Part shown: one piece after another, positions 8,011-16,963 of the stretch | Layout: the number at the start of each line of letters is the position of its first letter | Numbering within the stretch: position 1 is the first letter of the stretch | Source of the DNA: Mucilaginibacter tolerans | GTDB taxonomy: Bacteria > Bacteroidota > Bacteroidia > Sphingobacteriales > Sphingobacteriaceae | Length of the DNA: 64,000 nt | Direction of reading: 5' to 3' | Assembly: GCF_030519375.1 (NCBI RefSeq) | Contig: NZ_JAUMKB010000001.1 | Span: 480,077-544,076, forward strand | Notes under the pieces: generated by a model | Told to the model about the DNA's origin: nothing | Seen by the model: the letters and a program-made list of their open reading frames with translations, nothing else | Databases searched by the model: none | Position numbers and translations under genes: made by a program

Positions 8011-9780
8011 TCAGTTAATTAATTTCCCCTCTGCCCACAAATACACACACGCCACCAATAGCAGCAGATAAAAATAAATTTTCGGCACCTCAATCCGCAT
8101 CTTTTCGTGTATCTGTTTTGTTACAGAGCTATTTGCCGGATAGGTTTCTGTATAATGGCGTGTTGCGGCTAGTTTTTCAGCGGCTTTTGCGGGTTCCCAA
8201 TCATACCTGCCATAAACGTAATACCATTGAGGCTGTCCATTGTTTTGTTTGATACTGTGCCATCCTGTAGTTATAGGCCAATACTTATTACTCCATTCAA
8301 AAGGGACATCCGGATTTTGAACCGGAGCAATAACAGCGCTATCTGCAATGATCTTTCCCGGAATTTGACCTGATTGCAACTGCAGATCAATTGGCTCACT
8401 CACCGTTGGGAATTCTGCGACAGACCAGCTTTCTGAAACCGGAACTTTACGTGCCGCATTTTTGATCAGCAGCGACCAGAATGCGGCGTAATCATCCTTA
8501 TCTCCGGCAAGCATCCAATTGTATGAATTGGCGACCGCTGTAAACACTAAATGACCGGAACCCGCCATAGATGAGCTTACCACACTGTGATTCTGCGCAT
8601 CGCTCACCAACGACTGAGTAGCAGTCATTTCGCGAATAAAAGTCTGCTCAGTTTTTAGCGGAGCTGATCTATTCTTTCTTCCCCGGATACTTAAAGCAAC
8701 AGGCGATAGATTTTTAACCGGCAGTTTTTCACGAGGAAAATTTGTTTGCAGCCACGATGAACCCTTTGATAGAGTGTCAGCACGAATGATAACACCTAAG
8801 CCTTTTTGAGTCACCTCTGATTTTAAGGCTCCTTCTGTTTTCAACACTGACAAGTCACCAATCACCACGTCGAATTGCTCCAACATACCTGCATTCAAGT
8901 GTTCTAATTTAACAGCCTGCATATTCGCATATTCGCTACTGAATTTGTCCTTGCTAATGGTTGATCGTACAGCTACTTCGTATCCATGCTCAGCAAGCCA
9001 GTTTTTCAAAAATTTGGTTTCAAAATCAGGGGAGGCAGACAGGATCAGAATTTTCAAGGGCTGAACCGGGTCGATCTCCACAGGCAGGTTTTCATTTTCA
9101 AGTGTATCTGTTCCGGTTATCGTCAGCAAATGATAAACAACTCTTCCTTCACTTTTGGGAACTGTGGTCAGTTCAAATTGTTTATTACTTTTAGCCGGAA
9201 TAATAGCCGTATCTAGTTGCGTGCTCAATCCCCTTAAAATCAATTTTACCGTTTTTGAGCCGGTGTTGTTGTAGCTACCCTGTACCGTCAAACGCTCGCC
9301 TGATTTTAGTTTTTGATTCCAATTAACCTGGCTGATACCGCTTGGCACTGATAATGGATGAAAGACTACTGGTAAATGATTTAGTTGAGTCAGTTCTTCG
9401 TTGTTCAATCCATATCCAAATAGGTGCACTTTGCTAAATGCCGGGCTATCGGTATTAAGCTCATCTAAACGGATCAGCTTTGCCTGCGGGTAAGATTTTT
9501 GAACCGATTTATCCGTGGTAAATAGCTGGTCACGTTTATCATTGTTCAGACTGTCCGGATTAAAGCCGGGAGTTAGTAAAACCGCTGCATGATCGTCAGA
9601 AACATAAATTTCCCTGTCATAGCTTATTGGCAATATAATACAAGCAAATGCAGCAGCCGCCAATATGGAAGCGATGATCCGTAAAGCTAAATGTACTTTT
9701 TTTGGCCGGCCAACCTCCTTCCACACAGCAAAGGCAGCAAGCAAACAACAAATGATTAAAACGATGACAGTCCAGCTCAT
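8011..9780 (-). CDS. membrane-anchored protein of the MoxR/BatA operon, unknown function
   Basis: The 589-residue product has two N-terminal membrane segments (about 3-20 and 31-50), a long periplasmic region, and a C-terminal helix near 570-585 (YFYLLLLVACVYLW). The topology resembles the BatA-like protein two genes upstream. The central part (IKILILSASPDFETKFLKNWLAEHGYEV, in pieces) looks like the glutamine-amidotransferase-like fold found in such membrane proteins, but no catalytic Cys motif is visible. Its ATG overlaps the DUF4175 stop by 4 bases (ATGA), so the two are translationally coupled. I do not recognise a named family with certainty. Confidence 0.75.
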   Translation of the reverse strand: MSWTVIVLIICCLLAAFAVWKEVGRPKKVHLALRIIASILAAAAFACIILPISYDREIYVSDDHAAVLLTPGFNPDSLNNDKRDQLFTTDKSVQKSYPQAKLIRLDELNTDSPAFSKVHLFGYGLNNEELTQLNHLPVVFHPLSVPSGISQVNWNQKLKSGERLTVQGSYNNTGSKTVKLILRGLSTQLDTAIIPAKSNKQFELTTVPKSEGRVVYHLLTITGTDTLENENLPVEIDPVQPLKILILSASPDFETKFLKNWLAEHGYEVAVRSTISKDKFSSEYANMQAVKLEHLNAGMLEQFDVVIGDLSVLKTEGALKSEVTQKGLGVIIRADTLSKGSSWLQTNFPREKLPVKNLSPVALSIRGRKNRSAPLKTEQTFIREMTATQSLVSDAQNHSVVSSSMAGSGHLVFTAVANSYNWMLAGDKDDYAAFWSLLIKNAARKVPVSESWSVAEFPTVSEPIDLQLQSGQIPGKIIADSAVIAPVQNPDVPFEWSNKYWPITTGWHSIKQNNGQPQWYYVYGRYDWEPAKAAEKLAATRHYTETYPANSSVTKQIHEKMRIEVPKIYFYLLLLVACVYLWAEGKLIN

Positions 9781-11897
9781 TTGTTGTCCAGGTTTTTATA
9801 GTATCCGGAAGAAAGGCCCATATCGACCGCATTTTGTGAAGCCGATGGAAGCAACTTACCGACAGGTAATAGTCTATGTATAGCCTTCTCAACAGTGCTA
9901 ATGTCAGTCTTTTTTGCCCTTCCTGTAGAAATAATTTTACGTAAGGCACTCACAGCAGCCAGGTAAAGCTCGGGTTGTGCCGATGCCCTTTCGCTCAATT
10001 GCTGATTGGCCAGTTGCAGTGTATGGATATACACATTACTGCTAATCTTTTCATATCGCAAGGATTCCAAAACACCAACAGCATTTTTCAATGCGCGATA
10101 TTCATCGCTGCCTGGTTTTACTATTTGATGATCTGTCGGCTGAATAATTTTGCTTAAATCACCCGTTAATCGTTTCTCCATCTTTAATGGCGCAGGATTA
10201 TAAGCAGTTTTAGCCACATACACTCGCGATTTTTGCTGCAAGTCTTTCAGCAATCGTAAAGCCTTATACTCAAATGGTAAGGCCGCTTCAGGTTTATATA
10301 AACGGAGTTGTAATTCGGCCTTCCACATTTCAGTTAGAGTCGCCTTTAATTGCGCTTTTACCCCAGGATCAAAAAACTGCGCGTCTTCAGCGTTGTCGTG
10401 TTTATCGGAATATTTATCCAGCACTACAGCCGCATTACCAAAGTTCTTTGGATCAGATACCGCATCATTCTGTTCCTCTTTGGGGTTGATGTCTGATTCA
10501 GCTTCTTCACCCAAAAACTTACCGTAACGCAAGCGCAATATCTTTTGGTCATTACCCAGATCATTGCTTCGGGTATTAAAAGCCTCCTTGCTGGTGCTAT
10601 CCTTGTCGCGCAGCAATTTTTCTGAGTCAAGTATGATCTGCCGCTCACTCCTGAAAAACTCAGGTTTTACACTCACACCGCCGATCAGCCCATCCATACT
10701 TAACAATTGTGCGGTATCCTGCAGGGAAACAACGTACACGTCACTTCGGCTCAGCTGGTTGTAGTTATCCTGTGCCTGAACATAAAAATAAAGTTCATCG
10801 CCGGGTTGCATACCGAGCGGGGGAAGACTGATCATTTTTTGAAGATCATAGTGTGGGTTCTGGCCGCTAAAAGAGGCTCCGAAATCGATTTTTTGCTCCT
10901 TAAATTTCACCGCTTCGCCACTTCCTTTGGCAAGGGTTGTGTAGATAAAAGCATTCCTGATGCCATAATCATCATCCAAAGCGGCATTGATGGTTACGCG
11001 CGGCACTTCGCCCGCATCGATATAGGTATATTGCTGCGGCGTTTTAATATGGATAACCGGGGGATTATCTTTTATGGCTTGTAATTGATAAAGATCGGAC
11101 AATTTACCATCGATACTTACCTGGTAAAACCCTGATTTAGTAATCCGTCTTTGCCCTTCATAATCATAACCTGCAGCTTTTCTCAACGACAATTTATCTC
11201 CATTATTAAAGATCAGTTCAACCGTTTTAGCCTGAACATTCAAGCTCAATCTCCAGGCAGTCATGCTGCCCTCTTCAGCTTCTATGGTAAATTTATCCTG
11301 TTCGCGCCAAGCTTTGCGGGTATAGGCGGGCGGTGAAATTTTTATAGTGACTGCATTCACCTGCGGCAACACCTTTTCGACAATATTATTTTTCAATGAT
11401 CTGACTATAGAAGTGTTTTGTTTGAGTTTCCCAATCCTCCAATCATTGTGCAACCAGGTAATTTCCCAACAAAAAATCGGCATCACCAGGAAAAATAAAA
11501 TACCTAAGCGAAGACGGTAAGCAAACTGTTTTTGAGTCAATGGCACAGACTCCAAAATGTCTTCAACGTGCGCCAATTGCATTTTTTCGAGGGGGTTTAA
11601 AGTCGATGACTCTTTCAGCACCAACCCACTACTCTCTTCCAGGTCGGGGTATTTCAGATCCAAAAAAGTAATAATCGGCCTTGTACCAACTTCCCACCAT
11701 CGGCTTAGTAACAGGCCAAAACCATAGATCAGCAGAAAGATCAGCACGCCCCAAATCCATGACAGGGCGTAAAGTGTATAGCCAAAACTCCAAATCAAGG
11801 CGGCCAGGGCAGCTGCAAAAAAAGCATCGGCCAGCAACTGGTACACAATATACCTTTGCCTTAACTGGTCAACCTTATTTTTCCCGTCCTCAGCCAT
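9777..11897 (-). CDS. DUF4175-type membrane protein
   Basis: From the chosen start, MAEDGKNKVDQ, the product has 706 residues, with two N-terminal membrane helices, a third near residue 140, then a long periplasmic region with beta domains and a helical C-terminal half. This matches the large DUF4175-type proteins seen beside BatA and MoxR in Bacteroidota. The frame is open to an ATG at 11948, but the ATG at 11897 overlaps the preceding stop in the compact ATGGCTGA arrangement and avoids a 59-base overlap, so I prefer it. The 3' end overlaps the next gene by ATGA. The function is unknown; a scaffold role with the MoxR/DUF58 pair is inference. Confidence 0.85.
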   Translation of the reverse strand: MAEDGKNKVDQLRQRYIVYQLLADAFFAAALAALIWSFGYTLYALSWIWGVLIFLLIYGFGLLLSRWWEVGTRPIITFLDLKYPDLEESSGLVLKESSTLNPLEKMQLAHVEDILESVPLTQKQFAYRLRLGILFFLVMPIFCWEITWLHNDWRIGKLKQNTSIVRSLKNNIVEKVLPQVNAVTIKISPPAYTRKAWREQDKFTIEAEEGSMTAWRLSLNVQAKTVELIFNNGDKLSLRKAAGYDYEGQRRITKSGFYQVSIDGKLSDLYQLQAIKDNPPVIHIKTPQQYTYIDAGEVPRVTINAALDDDYGIRNAFIYTTLAKGSGEAVKFKEQKIDFGASFSGQNPHYDLQKMISLPPLGMQPGDELYFYVQAQDNYNQLSRSDVYVVSLQDTAQLLSMDGLIGGVSVKPEFFRSERQIILDSEKLLRDKDSTSKEAFNTRSNDLGNDQKILRLRYGKFLGEEAESDINPKEEQNDAVSDPKNFGNAAVVLDKYSDKHDNAEDAQFFDPGVKAQLKATLTEMWKAELQLRLYKPEAALPFEYKALRLLKDLQQKSRVYVAKTAYNPAPLKMEKRLTGDLSKIIQPTDHQIVKPGSDEYRALKNAVGVLESLRYEKISSNVYIHTLQLANQQLSERASAQPELYLAAVSALRKIISTGRAKKTDISTVEKAIHRLLPVGKLLPSASQNAVDMGLSSGYYKNLDNK

Positions 11898-13374
11898 TTT
11901 GAACCAGTGGTTTGAATTTAGTTTTATGCGCCAGCCATCGCTCTGCAAATAAAATCAGCGCCATCAACAACCATATATATCGCGACAGATCGATATGATT
12001 CGTTGCCGCTCCGATCGAAACCGGACGCTCATTGGTAATCGTCGGCATTATCTGCTGATCACTCAAAATCCGTTTATCGTATTTAGCATCCGGCTCTGTT
12101 ATGGCACCGATGATCAGCTTTAACAACATTTTCGGGAACTCGTCATTCCAAACCAGGTCGCTCCATGCCGGGTCAAAACGGTTATAAAAATGATATAAGT
12201 TTTTACCCGGTTGTTTTTCCAAACTCAAAACCGGATCGCCAAAACCATCTTTCCATAAGGTAAACCCGTTATCCTTCGCAGCGATTATCTTATACAAAGC
12301 AATTTTTTGATCTGACGTTTTAGCTTCTATCGATGAGTTACTACGGCTGATTTTACCATTTTGATAAGTAAATAAGTTGTCATAGAGCAATTGTTTGCTA
12401 ATCGGCCTAATGGACAACCAGAACAACCAATTTTGTTGCGACGGTATCTGACTCTCATCGGCATATTGCTTTACAACCGCTTTGTGCTTAGTAAACTGAA
12501 TAATGGATTGTAAAGCCGCTTTTAAATATCCTGCATCGGGGCTGCCTTTATCTGCATAAATCGAAAGTCGCCAGGTGGAAGTATCAACAGGCAGTAACTC
12601 ATTTGAACTTTTTAGTCCAATGGATAGCCTCCCATTTTCGGAATGCACTGTAAAATTAGTTGACTGATCGCCTGAATGGATCGAATAACTTTTATAAGAT
12701 GTACCAGACGGGTTACTGCCGCCTTCTATTACTTCGACATCGCCATCGTTCGTCAGCCATGCTTTTGCGATCCACCTGCTTGTTGAATCAGCAGGTGCAT
12801 AAGTTTGCCAATGAAGATTTAAAGATATCTGCGGTCTTTCTCCTGTAAAATGAGTTGCACTATTCGATGTAAAAACATAAACAGGCAGTAATGACAGAAT
12901 TTGTCCGTTCAACTGCTGCATCAGGCTCCAATAAGAAGCGTTGACATTAGAATAATGCCCTGCATCGGTCAAAACTTTATTAAAATCAGCTTTGACAAAA
13001 CCCTTATTAAGATAGTGAAATTCAAACCCCGCTTTGATAAGCGAATCGATCTTTGGTTTGAATTTCTGATACACCTCTTTCACGCTTTCTTTTGGGATCA
13101 GTATCCAGCCCTTTGTTTTGGATGAAGCGTTATTTGGTCTCAAAAGAGGCATTGCCAAAACGAAGACTAATAAAATCAGCAACACCGAGCGCAAAATCAA
13201 CAACAACACGTCGCTCAATCGTAAACTCAGACTTCTTTTTTGCGATGCTGCTGTTACCAGCGCAATACTGCCGACTTTCAGCGTTTTTCCTTTCCGAAGG
13301 TTCCAAAGGTGTATTGCTACGGGGATGCTTATCGCCGCCAATGCAAAAAACCATATGGGGTGGAGGAAAATCAT
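11890..13374 (-). CDS. BatA-like membrane protein (aerotolerance N-terminal domain)
   Basis: The 494-residue product starts with the BatA N-terminal pattern: a first helix in MIFLHPIWFFALAAISIPVAIH (given here only as positions 1-22), the HLWN motif, then the second helix around residues 57-77 ending in AMPLLRP. A large periplasmic part follows, with a C-terminal helix near 470-485. Canonical BatA carries a von Willebrand A domain with DxSxS; none is visible here, so it resembles the BatA_N proteins without an intact VWA. It is the third gene of the operon. The whole 38-base gap to the DUF58 gene upstream is made of 7-bp repeats. Confidence 0.85.
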   Translation of the reverse strand: MIFLHPIWFFALAAISIPVAIHLWNLRKGKTLKVGSIALVTAASQKRSLSLRLSDVLLLILRSVLLILLVFVLAMPLLRPNNASSKTKGWILIPKESVKEVYQKFKPKIDSLIKAGFEFHYLNKGFVKADFNKVLTDAGHYSNVNASYWSLMQQLNGQILSLLPVYVFTSNSATHFTGERPQISLNLHWQTYAPADSTSRWIAKAWLTNDGDVEVIEGGSNPSGTSYKSYSIHSGDQSTNFTVHSENGRLSIGLKSSNELLPVDTSTWRLSIYADKGSPDAGYLKAALQSIIQFTKHKAVVKQYADESQIPSQQNWLFWLSIRPISKQLLYDNLFTYQNGKISRSNSSIEAKTSDQKIALYKIIAAKDNGFTLWKDGFGDPVLSLEKQPGKNLYHFYNRFDPAWSDLVWNDEFPKMLLKLIIGAITEPDAKYDKRILSDQQIMPTITNERPVSIGAATNHIDLSRYIWLLMALILFAERWLAHKTKFKPLVQNG

Positions 13375-13377
13375 TTT

Positions 13378-13412
13378 GTAAGTAGTGAGTGGTCAGTTGG
13401 TGGTGTTAAGTG
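13378..13412. repeat. 7-bp tandem repeat filling an operon junction
   Basis: Five units (gtaagta, gtgagtg, gtcagtt, ggtggtg, ttaagtg) occupy essentially the whole space between the DUF58 stop and the BatA-like start, within one operon. Confidence 0.7.
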
Positions 13413-14297
13413 TTACACATAACCCTTGTTTCTTTGTATCAAAAAGTCTCTTAAAGCTTCATCCAATGGCTGATTGGTGCTGATCATTCTGTAAAATATC
13501 CGTTTACCGAGCAGTTGCATTCTGAGGGCGGAAAGATGTTTCTCCAATGCTTCTTTATATTCATCGGTCACCTGTTTTGTGTTAATGGCAATTGTTTCGC
13601 CGGTTTCGAGATCTTCCAAAGCGCCGTAGCCTTCAAAGTTAAAATCGATCTCATTTTGTCCCATCAGATGAAAAACAATGATCTCGTGTTTTAGTGCTGA
13701 TAATGAATCCAGCAACCTGCTGATCTCACCATCAGCCTGATACATATCGGTAATAAATATCAGCAACTCCTTTCGCCCTGACCCGGCAAACAGCTCTTTA
13801 TAATGAACAGGTTGTGTAAACCTACCGGCAGGTTGTATCTGATCCAGTTGATAAAACAACCGCTGCAAATGCTGCGGGTCCGCTTTAGACGCCAGCGAAA
13901 ACAGTTGTCCGTCGGCCAAAGTATATAATCCCACCGAATCGCCCTGCGAATTAGCTAAGTGAGCAAGCGAGGCTGCCAGGTACCGTGCATAATCTATTTT
14001 CTTGATGCCATTGCTATCCTTATGATTCATTGAGGCACTGGCATCAATCAAAAACCGGACAGATATACTCGTTTCAACTTCCGACTCACGGATATAATAC
14101 CGATCGGACCGCGCGTACATTTTCCAGTCAAGCCAACGTAAGTCATCTCCCGGCTGATAACTGCGGTATTGGCTAAATTCCAGTCCCGGACCCTTCACCG
14201 TGCTCTTATTTAAGCCGATCATAAAGCCATCAACAACGGTTTTCGCCAGTAAAGGCAAATTCTTAATCGTCATCAATACTTTTGGGTCAAGCTGCAT
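13413..14297 (-). CDS. DUF58 / VWA-like protein
   Basis: The 294-residue protein shows the DUF58 core FSQYRSYQPGDDLRWLDWK (residues 41-59) and the metal-ion-dependent adhesion-site motif DASAS at 85-89 in the VWA-like fold. DUF58 proteins are the usual partners of MoxR ATPases; the pair is thought to remodel or chaperone complexes near the membrane. There is no membrane helix, so it is predicted cytoplasmic. It begins 63 bases after the moxR stop and is second in the seven-gene operon. Confidence 0.93.
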   Translation of the reverse strand: MQLDPKVLMTIKNLPLLAKTVVDGFMIGLNKSTVKGPGLEFSQYRSYQPGDDLRWLDWKMYARSDRYYIRESEVETSISVRFLIDASASMNHKDSNGIKKIDYARYLAASLAHLANSQGDSVGLYTLADGQLFSLASKADPQHLQRLFYQLDQIQPAGRFTQPVHYKELFAGSGRKELLIFITDMYQADGEISRLLDSLSALKHEIIVFHLMGQNEIDFNFEGYGALEDLETGETIAINTKQVTDEYKEALEKHLSALRMQLLGKRIFYRMISTNQPLDEALRDFLIQRNKGYV

Positions 14298-14360
14298 GAT
14301 TTTGATTTCGGATTTTCAATTTCGAATTTATTTAACGCCTGCCGCCCTGCATCAACCGCA

Positions 14361-15356
14361 TTAAATCGGGCTCATCCGCTCTATTACCTGCAGTAATTCG
14401 GCCGTTACCATATCTGTCGTAATATTTTCCGCTTCGGCTTTAAAGTTCAACAATATACGATGGCGCAAAACCGGGGCCGCCATGGTTTGCAGGTCTTCCA
14501 TTGTCACCGAGTACCTGCCTTTTAGTAGAGCTCTTGCTTTTGCTGTAAGTATCAGTGCCTGTCCGGCCCGGGGGCCGGCCCCCCACCTCACCCATTCTTT
14601 TATATAATCTACTTCAGTTGTATCTGGTCGTGTAGCACGAATTAGTTGGCTTACATATTTTATCAGATCTTCGCTGATATTTACCTGTCGTACCAAAGCC
14701 TGTGCCTGCAAAATTTCACCGGCAGAGATCACTGTTTTCACATCCGCTTTTTGCGTCCCCGTTGTGCGGTTCAGCACTTCAAATTCTTCTTCTGCCGTAG
14801 GATAACCGATTTTCACCAATAACAGGAAACGGTCTAATTGCGCTTCCGGCAACGGATAGGTACCTGCCTGTTCAATCGGGTTCTGGGTAGCCAGGATAAA
14901 GAAAGGCCTGTAGAGCGGGTAAGTTTGCCCGCCGTAGGTCACCTCAAACTCCTGCATGGCCTCCAGCAATGCCGACTGGGTTTTGGGTGGCGTTCTGTTG
15001 ATCTCGTCAGCCAGGATAATATTGGCAAACAATGGCCCTTTATTGAACTTAAAGAAACGTTTGCCCGTGGTATGGTCTTCCTCCAAAACTTCTGTACCGA
15101 TAATATCCGTTGGCATCAGGTCGGGTGTAAACTGTATGCGCCTGAACGACAAATGCAGCGCCTGCGACATCGTTTTCACGATCAGCGTTTTTGCCAGTCC
15201 GGGTACACCCTCCAGCAGGCAATGTCCCCCTGCCAGAAAAGCTACCAGCAATTCCTCCAGTATATGATCCTGCCCTACAATCACCTTCTGTATCTCCTGC
15301 TTCAGCAAAGGGAGTTTGGCAAGTAATGTTTTTATATCTTTTTCCGTTAGCTCCAA
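14361..15356 (-). CDS. MoxR-family AAA+ ATPase
   Basis: The 331-residue MoxR ATPase has Walker A GVPGLAKT at residues 50-57, Walker B ILADEIN at 114-120, followed by the family motif RTPPKTQSALLEAM, and sensor-1 region FILATQNPIEQ. The C-terminal lid domain starts near residue 230. MoxR proteins use ATP to act on VWA-containing partners. It is the first gene of the operon moxR - DUF58 - batA - DUF4175 - membrane protein - tldD - tldE. It is divergent from the DUF4159 gene, and a 23-bp palindrome lies 17 bases upstream of its start, in the leader or promoter. Confidence 0.96.
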   Translation of the reverse strand: MELTEKDIKTLLAKLPLLKQEIQKVIVGQDHILEELLVAFLAGGHCLLEGVPGLAKTLIVKTMSQALHLSFRRIQFTPDLMPTDIIGTEVLEEDHTTGKRFFKFNKGPLFANIILADEINRTPPKTQSALLEAMQEFEVTYGGQTYPLYRPFFILATQNPIEQAGTYPLPEAQLDRFLLLVKIGYPTAEEEFEVLNRTTGTQKADVKTVISAGEILQAQALVRQVNISEDLIKYVSQLIRATRPDTTEVDYIKEWVRWGAGPRAGQALILTAKARALLKGRYSVTMEDLQTMAAPVLRHRILLNFKAEAENITTDMVTAELLQVIERMSPI

Positions 15357-15372
15357 GGTTATTTGTTATTTA

Positions 15373-15395
15373 GCAATGGGTTTGAAACCCATCGC
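15373..15395. repeat. 23-bp palindrome, copy 1
   Basis: The arms gcaatgggttt and aaacccatcgc (11 bp, one mismatch) flank one base. A near-identical palindrome with poly-A/T flanks is at 63885..63907. Here it lies in the divergent moxR/DUF4159 region, close upstream of moxR, with no T-tract, so a leader hairpin or a mobile repeat is more likely than a terminator. Confidence 0.6.
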
Positions 15396-15550
15396 TCTGA
15401 TAATTTTGTTAAGTAACACAAGATATTACCCTTTTGGCTAAATACCATGCGTTTTTATCAAAAATCAAACAAAGTATCCAAAACTTTACAGCCCTCACAA
15501 ACAAAAGTGAGTTTCGCATAAAATTTTGTACCACTTTTAAATTTTCAATA

Positions 15551-16177
15551 ATGTCGTTCGGATCGAAGTTTACTTTCATGCGTTTTAGTTATCACTCGGG
15601 CGACTGGGATACCGATCAGCGCATGCCGTCAAACCTTCTTAATTCTTTATTGGAGTATACTACCATCCCGTTCGATCCGCATGAAAAGGTAATACCACTA
15701 GGCAGTAACGATATTTTCTCCTATCCCTTTGCCTACATCAGCGGGCATAAACTGGTCCAGTTTGATACGCAGGAACGCACGAACTTCAAAAAATACGTTC
15801 AAAACGGCGGTTTTGTTTTTGCCGATGACTGTAACCATGATATTGATGGGCTCTTTGCTAAATCGTTCGAGGCACAGATGACAGCCATTTTCGGGCCAGC
15901 AGCGTTGAAGAAGATTCCGAACGGCCACAAAATATACCACTCTTTTTTCAGTTTCGACAAAGGGCCGCCAACTACCTCCTTTGAACTGAATGGTTGGGGC
16001 GACGACCTGGTGCACGATTACCTGAAAGCTATTGAAATCAATGGGCGGATAGCTGTTTTATACAGTAACAAGGATTATGGCTGCGAATGGGATTATGATT
16101 ACCGCAACAAGCGTTTTCTTGCTGAGGACAATACCAAATTTGGTGTTAATATCATTATGTACGCGCTGAACTCATAG
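15551..16177 (+). CDS. DUF4159 domain protein
   Basis: The 208-residue product opens with FTFMRFSYHSGDWDTD, then LLEYTTIPFD and FVFADDCNHD, all typical of DUF4159, a glutamine-amidotransferase-like fold often encoded with MoxR, DUF58 and BatA genes. The frame is open to an ATG at 15434, but the extra 39 residues have no family similarity and are rich in Phe and Lys; the ATG at 15551 directly precedes the conserved domain. Many homologues carry a signal peptide, and neither start gives one here. It is divergent from moxR, which fits a shared regulatory region. Confidence 0.85.
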   Translation: MSFGSKFTFMRFSYHSGDWDTDQRMPSNLLNSLLEYTTIPFDPHEKVIPLGSNDIFSYPFAYISGHKLVQFDTQERTNFKKYVQNGGFVFADDCNHDIDGLFAKSFEAQMTAIFGPAALKKIPNGHKIYHSFFSFDKGPPTTSFELNGWGDDLVHDYLKAIEINGRIAVLYSNKDYGCEWDYDYRNKRFLAEDNTKFGVNIIMYALNS

Positions 16178-16227
16178 CCTTTTTTATTTGGCTCGTAAAT
16201 TGCTAACTTTCCGGAAACCATTTCACA

Positions 16228-16854
16228 ATGCTAAACACCTATTACCTTATCGAGAATGGGCAACAAATCGGTCCGTTTTCACATCATGAATTAATGGATC
16301 GCGGCATCACTGCCGAAGATCTGGTACTTTCACCTATCACTAACCAATGGGAAAGTGCGGCTGCCATGTTTGAATTTGCAGACTATTTTGAATCACAGGG
16401 TGTTTATTACCCAACCCGTACAATACTTGCCAATTTCTGGTAGCGGTTGCTGGCATATATTATCGACTATATTATATACTACATGTCCATTATCTTAATC
16501 GGAGCCATTTTGGGACTTATTGCAGGATATATTCATGCTCATTGGTTTGACTCCAGCTCCGACTATGACACAAACCTTGGTTTGACATTGTTATGTGTGC
16601 TGATCTTCTTTTTTTATCATGCCTCATTCGAATCAAGTCATTTGCAAGGAAGTATCGGTAAGATTATTTGTAAGCTTAGAGTTGTTGATGCGGCAGGCGA
16701 ACGGATTTCATTCGGTACAGCTTTAGGCCGGAATTTTGGCAAAATATTGTCTGGCCTTTTTTGCTGGATAGGTTTTCTCATGGTTTTGTGGAACGATAAC
16801 AGGCAGGCGTGGCACGATCAGCTTGCTAAAACTTTCATTATCAGGAAACCCTAA
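16228..16854 (+). pseudogene. GYF_2-RDD membrane protein interrupted by an amber codon
   Basis: One reading frame encodes a GYF_2 domain (YLIENGQQIGPFS, residues 6-18) and then an RDD membrane domain (RLLAYIIDYII), but a TAG codon at 16441..16443 separates them. The break falls at the point where RDD domains begin, with W-stop-RLLAY where intact relatives have a residue such as Lys before RLLAY. The intact paralogue at 29550..30161 has the same two-domain order in one chain. The downstream half has membrane helices near 8-30 and 50-65 of that part and no ATG at its start, only a TTG at 16447. A nonsense mutation is the simplest reading; readthrough, internal initiation or a base-calling error remain possible. 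Confidence 0.75.
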
Positions 16855-16858
16855 GCTT

Positions 16859-16882
16859 ATCACCCTAATGGGGTGATTTTTT
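16859..16882 (+). terminator. rho-independent terminator
   Basis: The stem atcaccc / gggtgat with a 5-base loop is followed by a run of T, 4 bases after the RDD stop codon. Confidence 0.8.
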
Positions 16883-16963
16883 GATAAAGAACTGATTTTA
16901 TTTTCATTAGCCCTTCCTATTCTTAAAGCCTCTTTCTATCTTTAGTAACTAATAATTACTGAC

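Noticed and set aside
14838..15326. A 162-codon plus-strand open frame opposite moxR
   Set aside because: It covers the Walker motifs of MoxR on the other strand and has no independent support.
16447..16854. RDD half read as an independent gene from the TTG at 16447
   Set aside because: The frame and domain order match the intact fused paralogue, and the TTG falls within the RDD motif itself, so a nonsense mutation is simpler. Kept as an alternative only.
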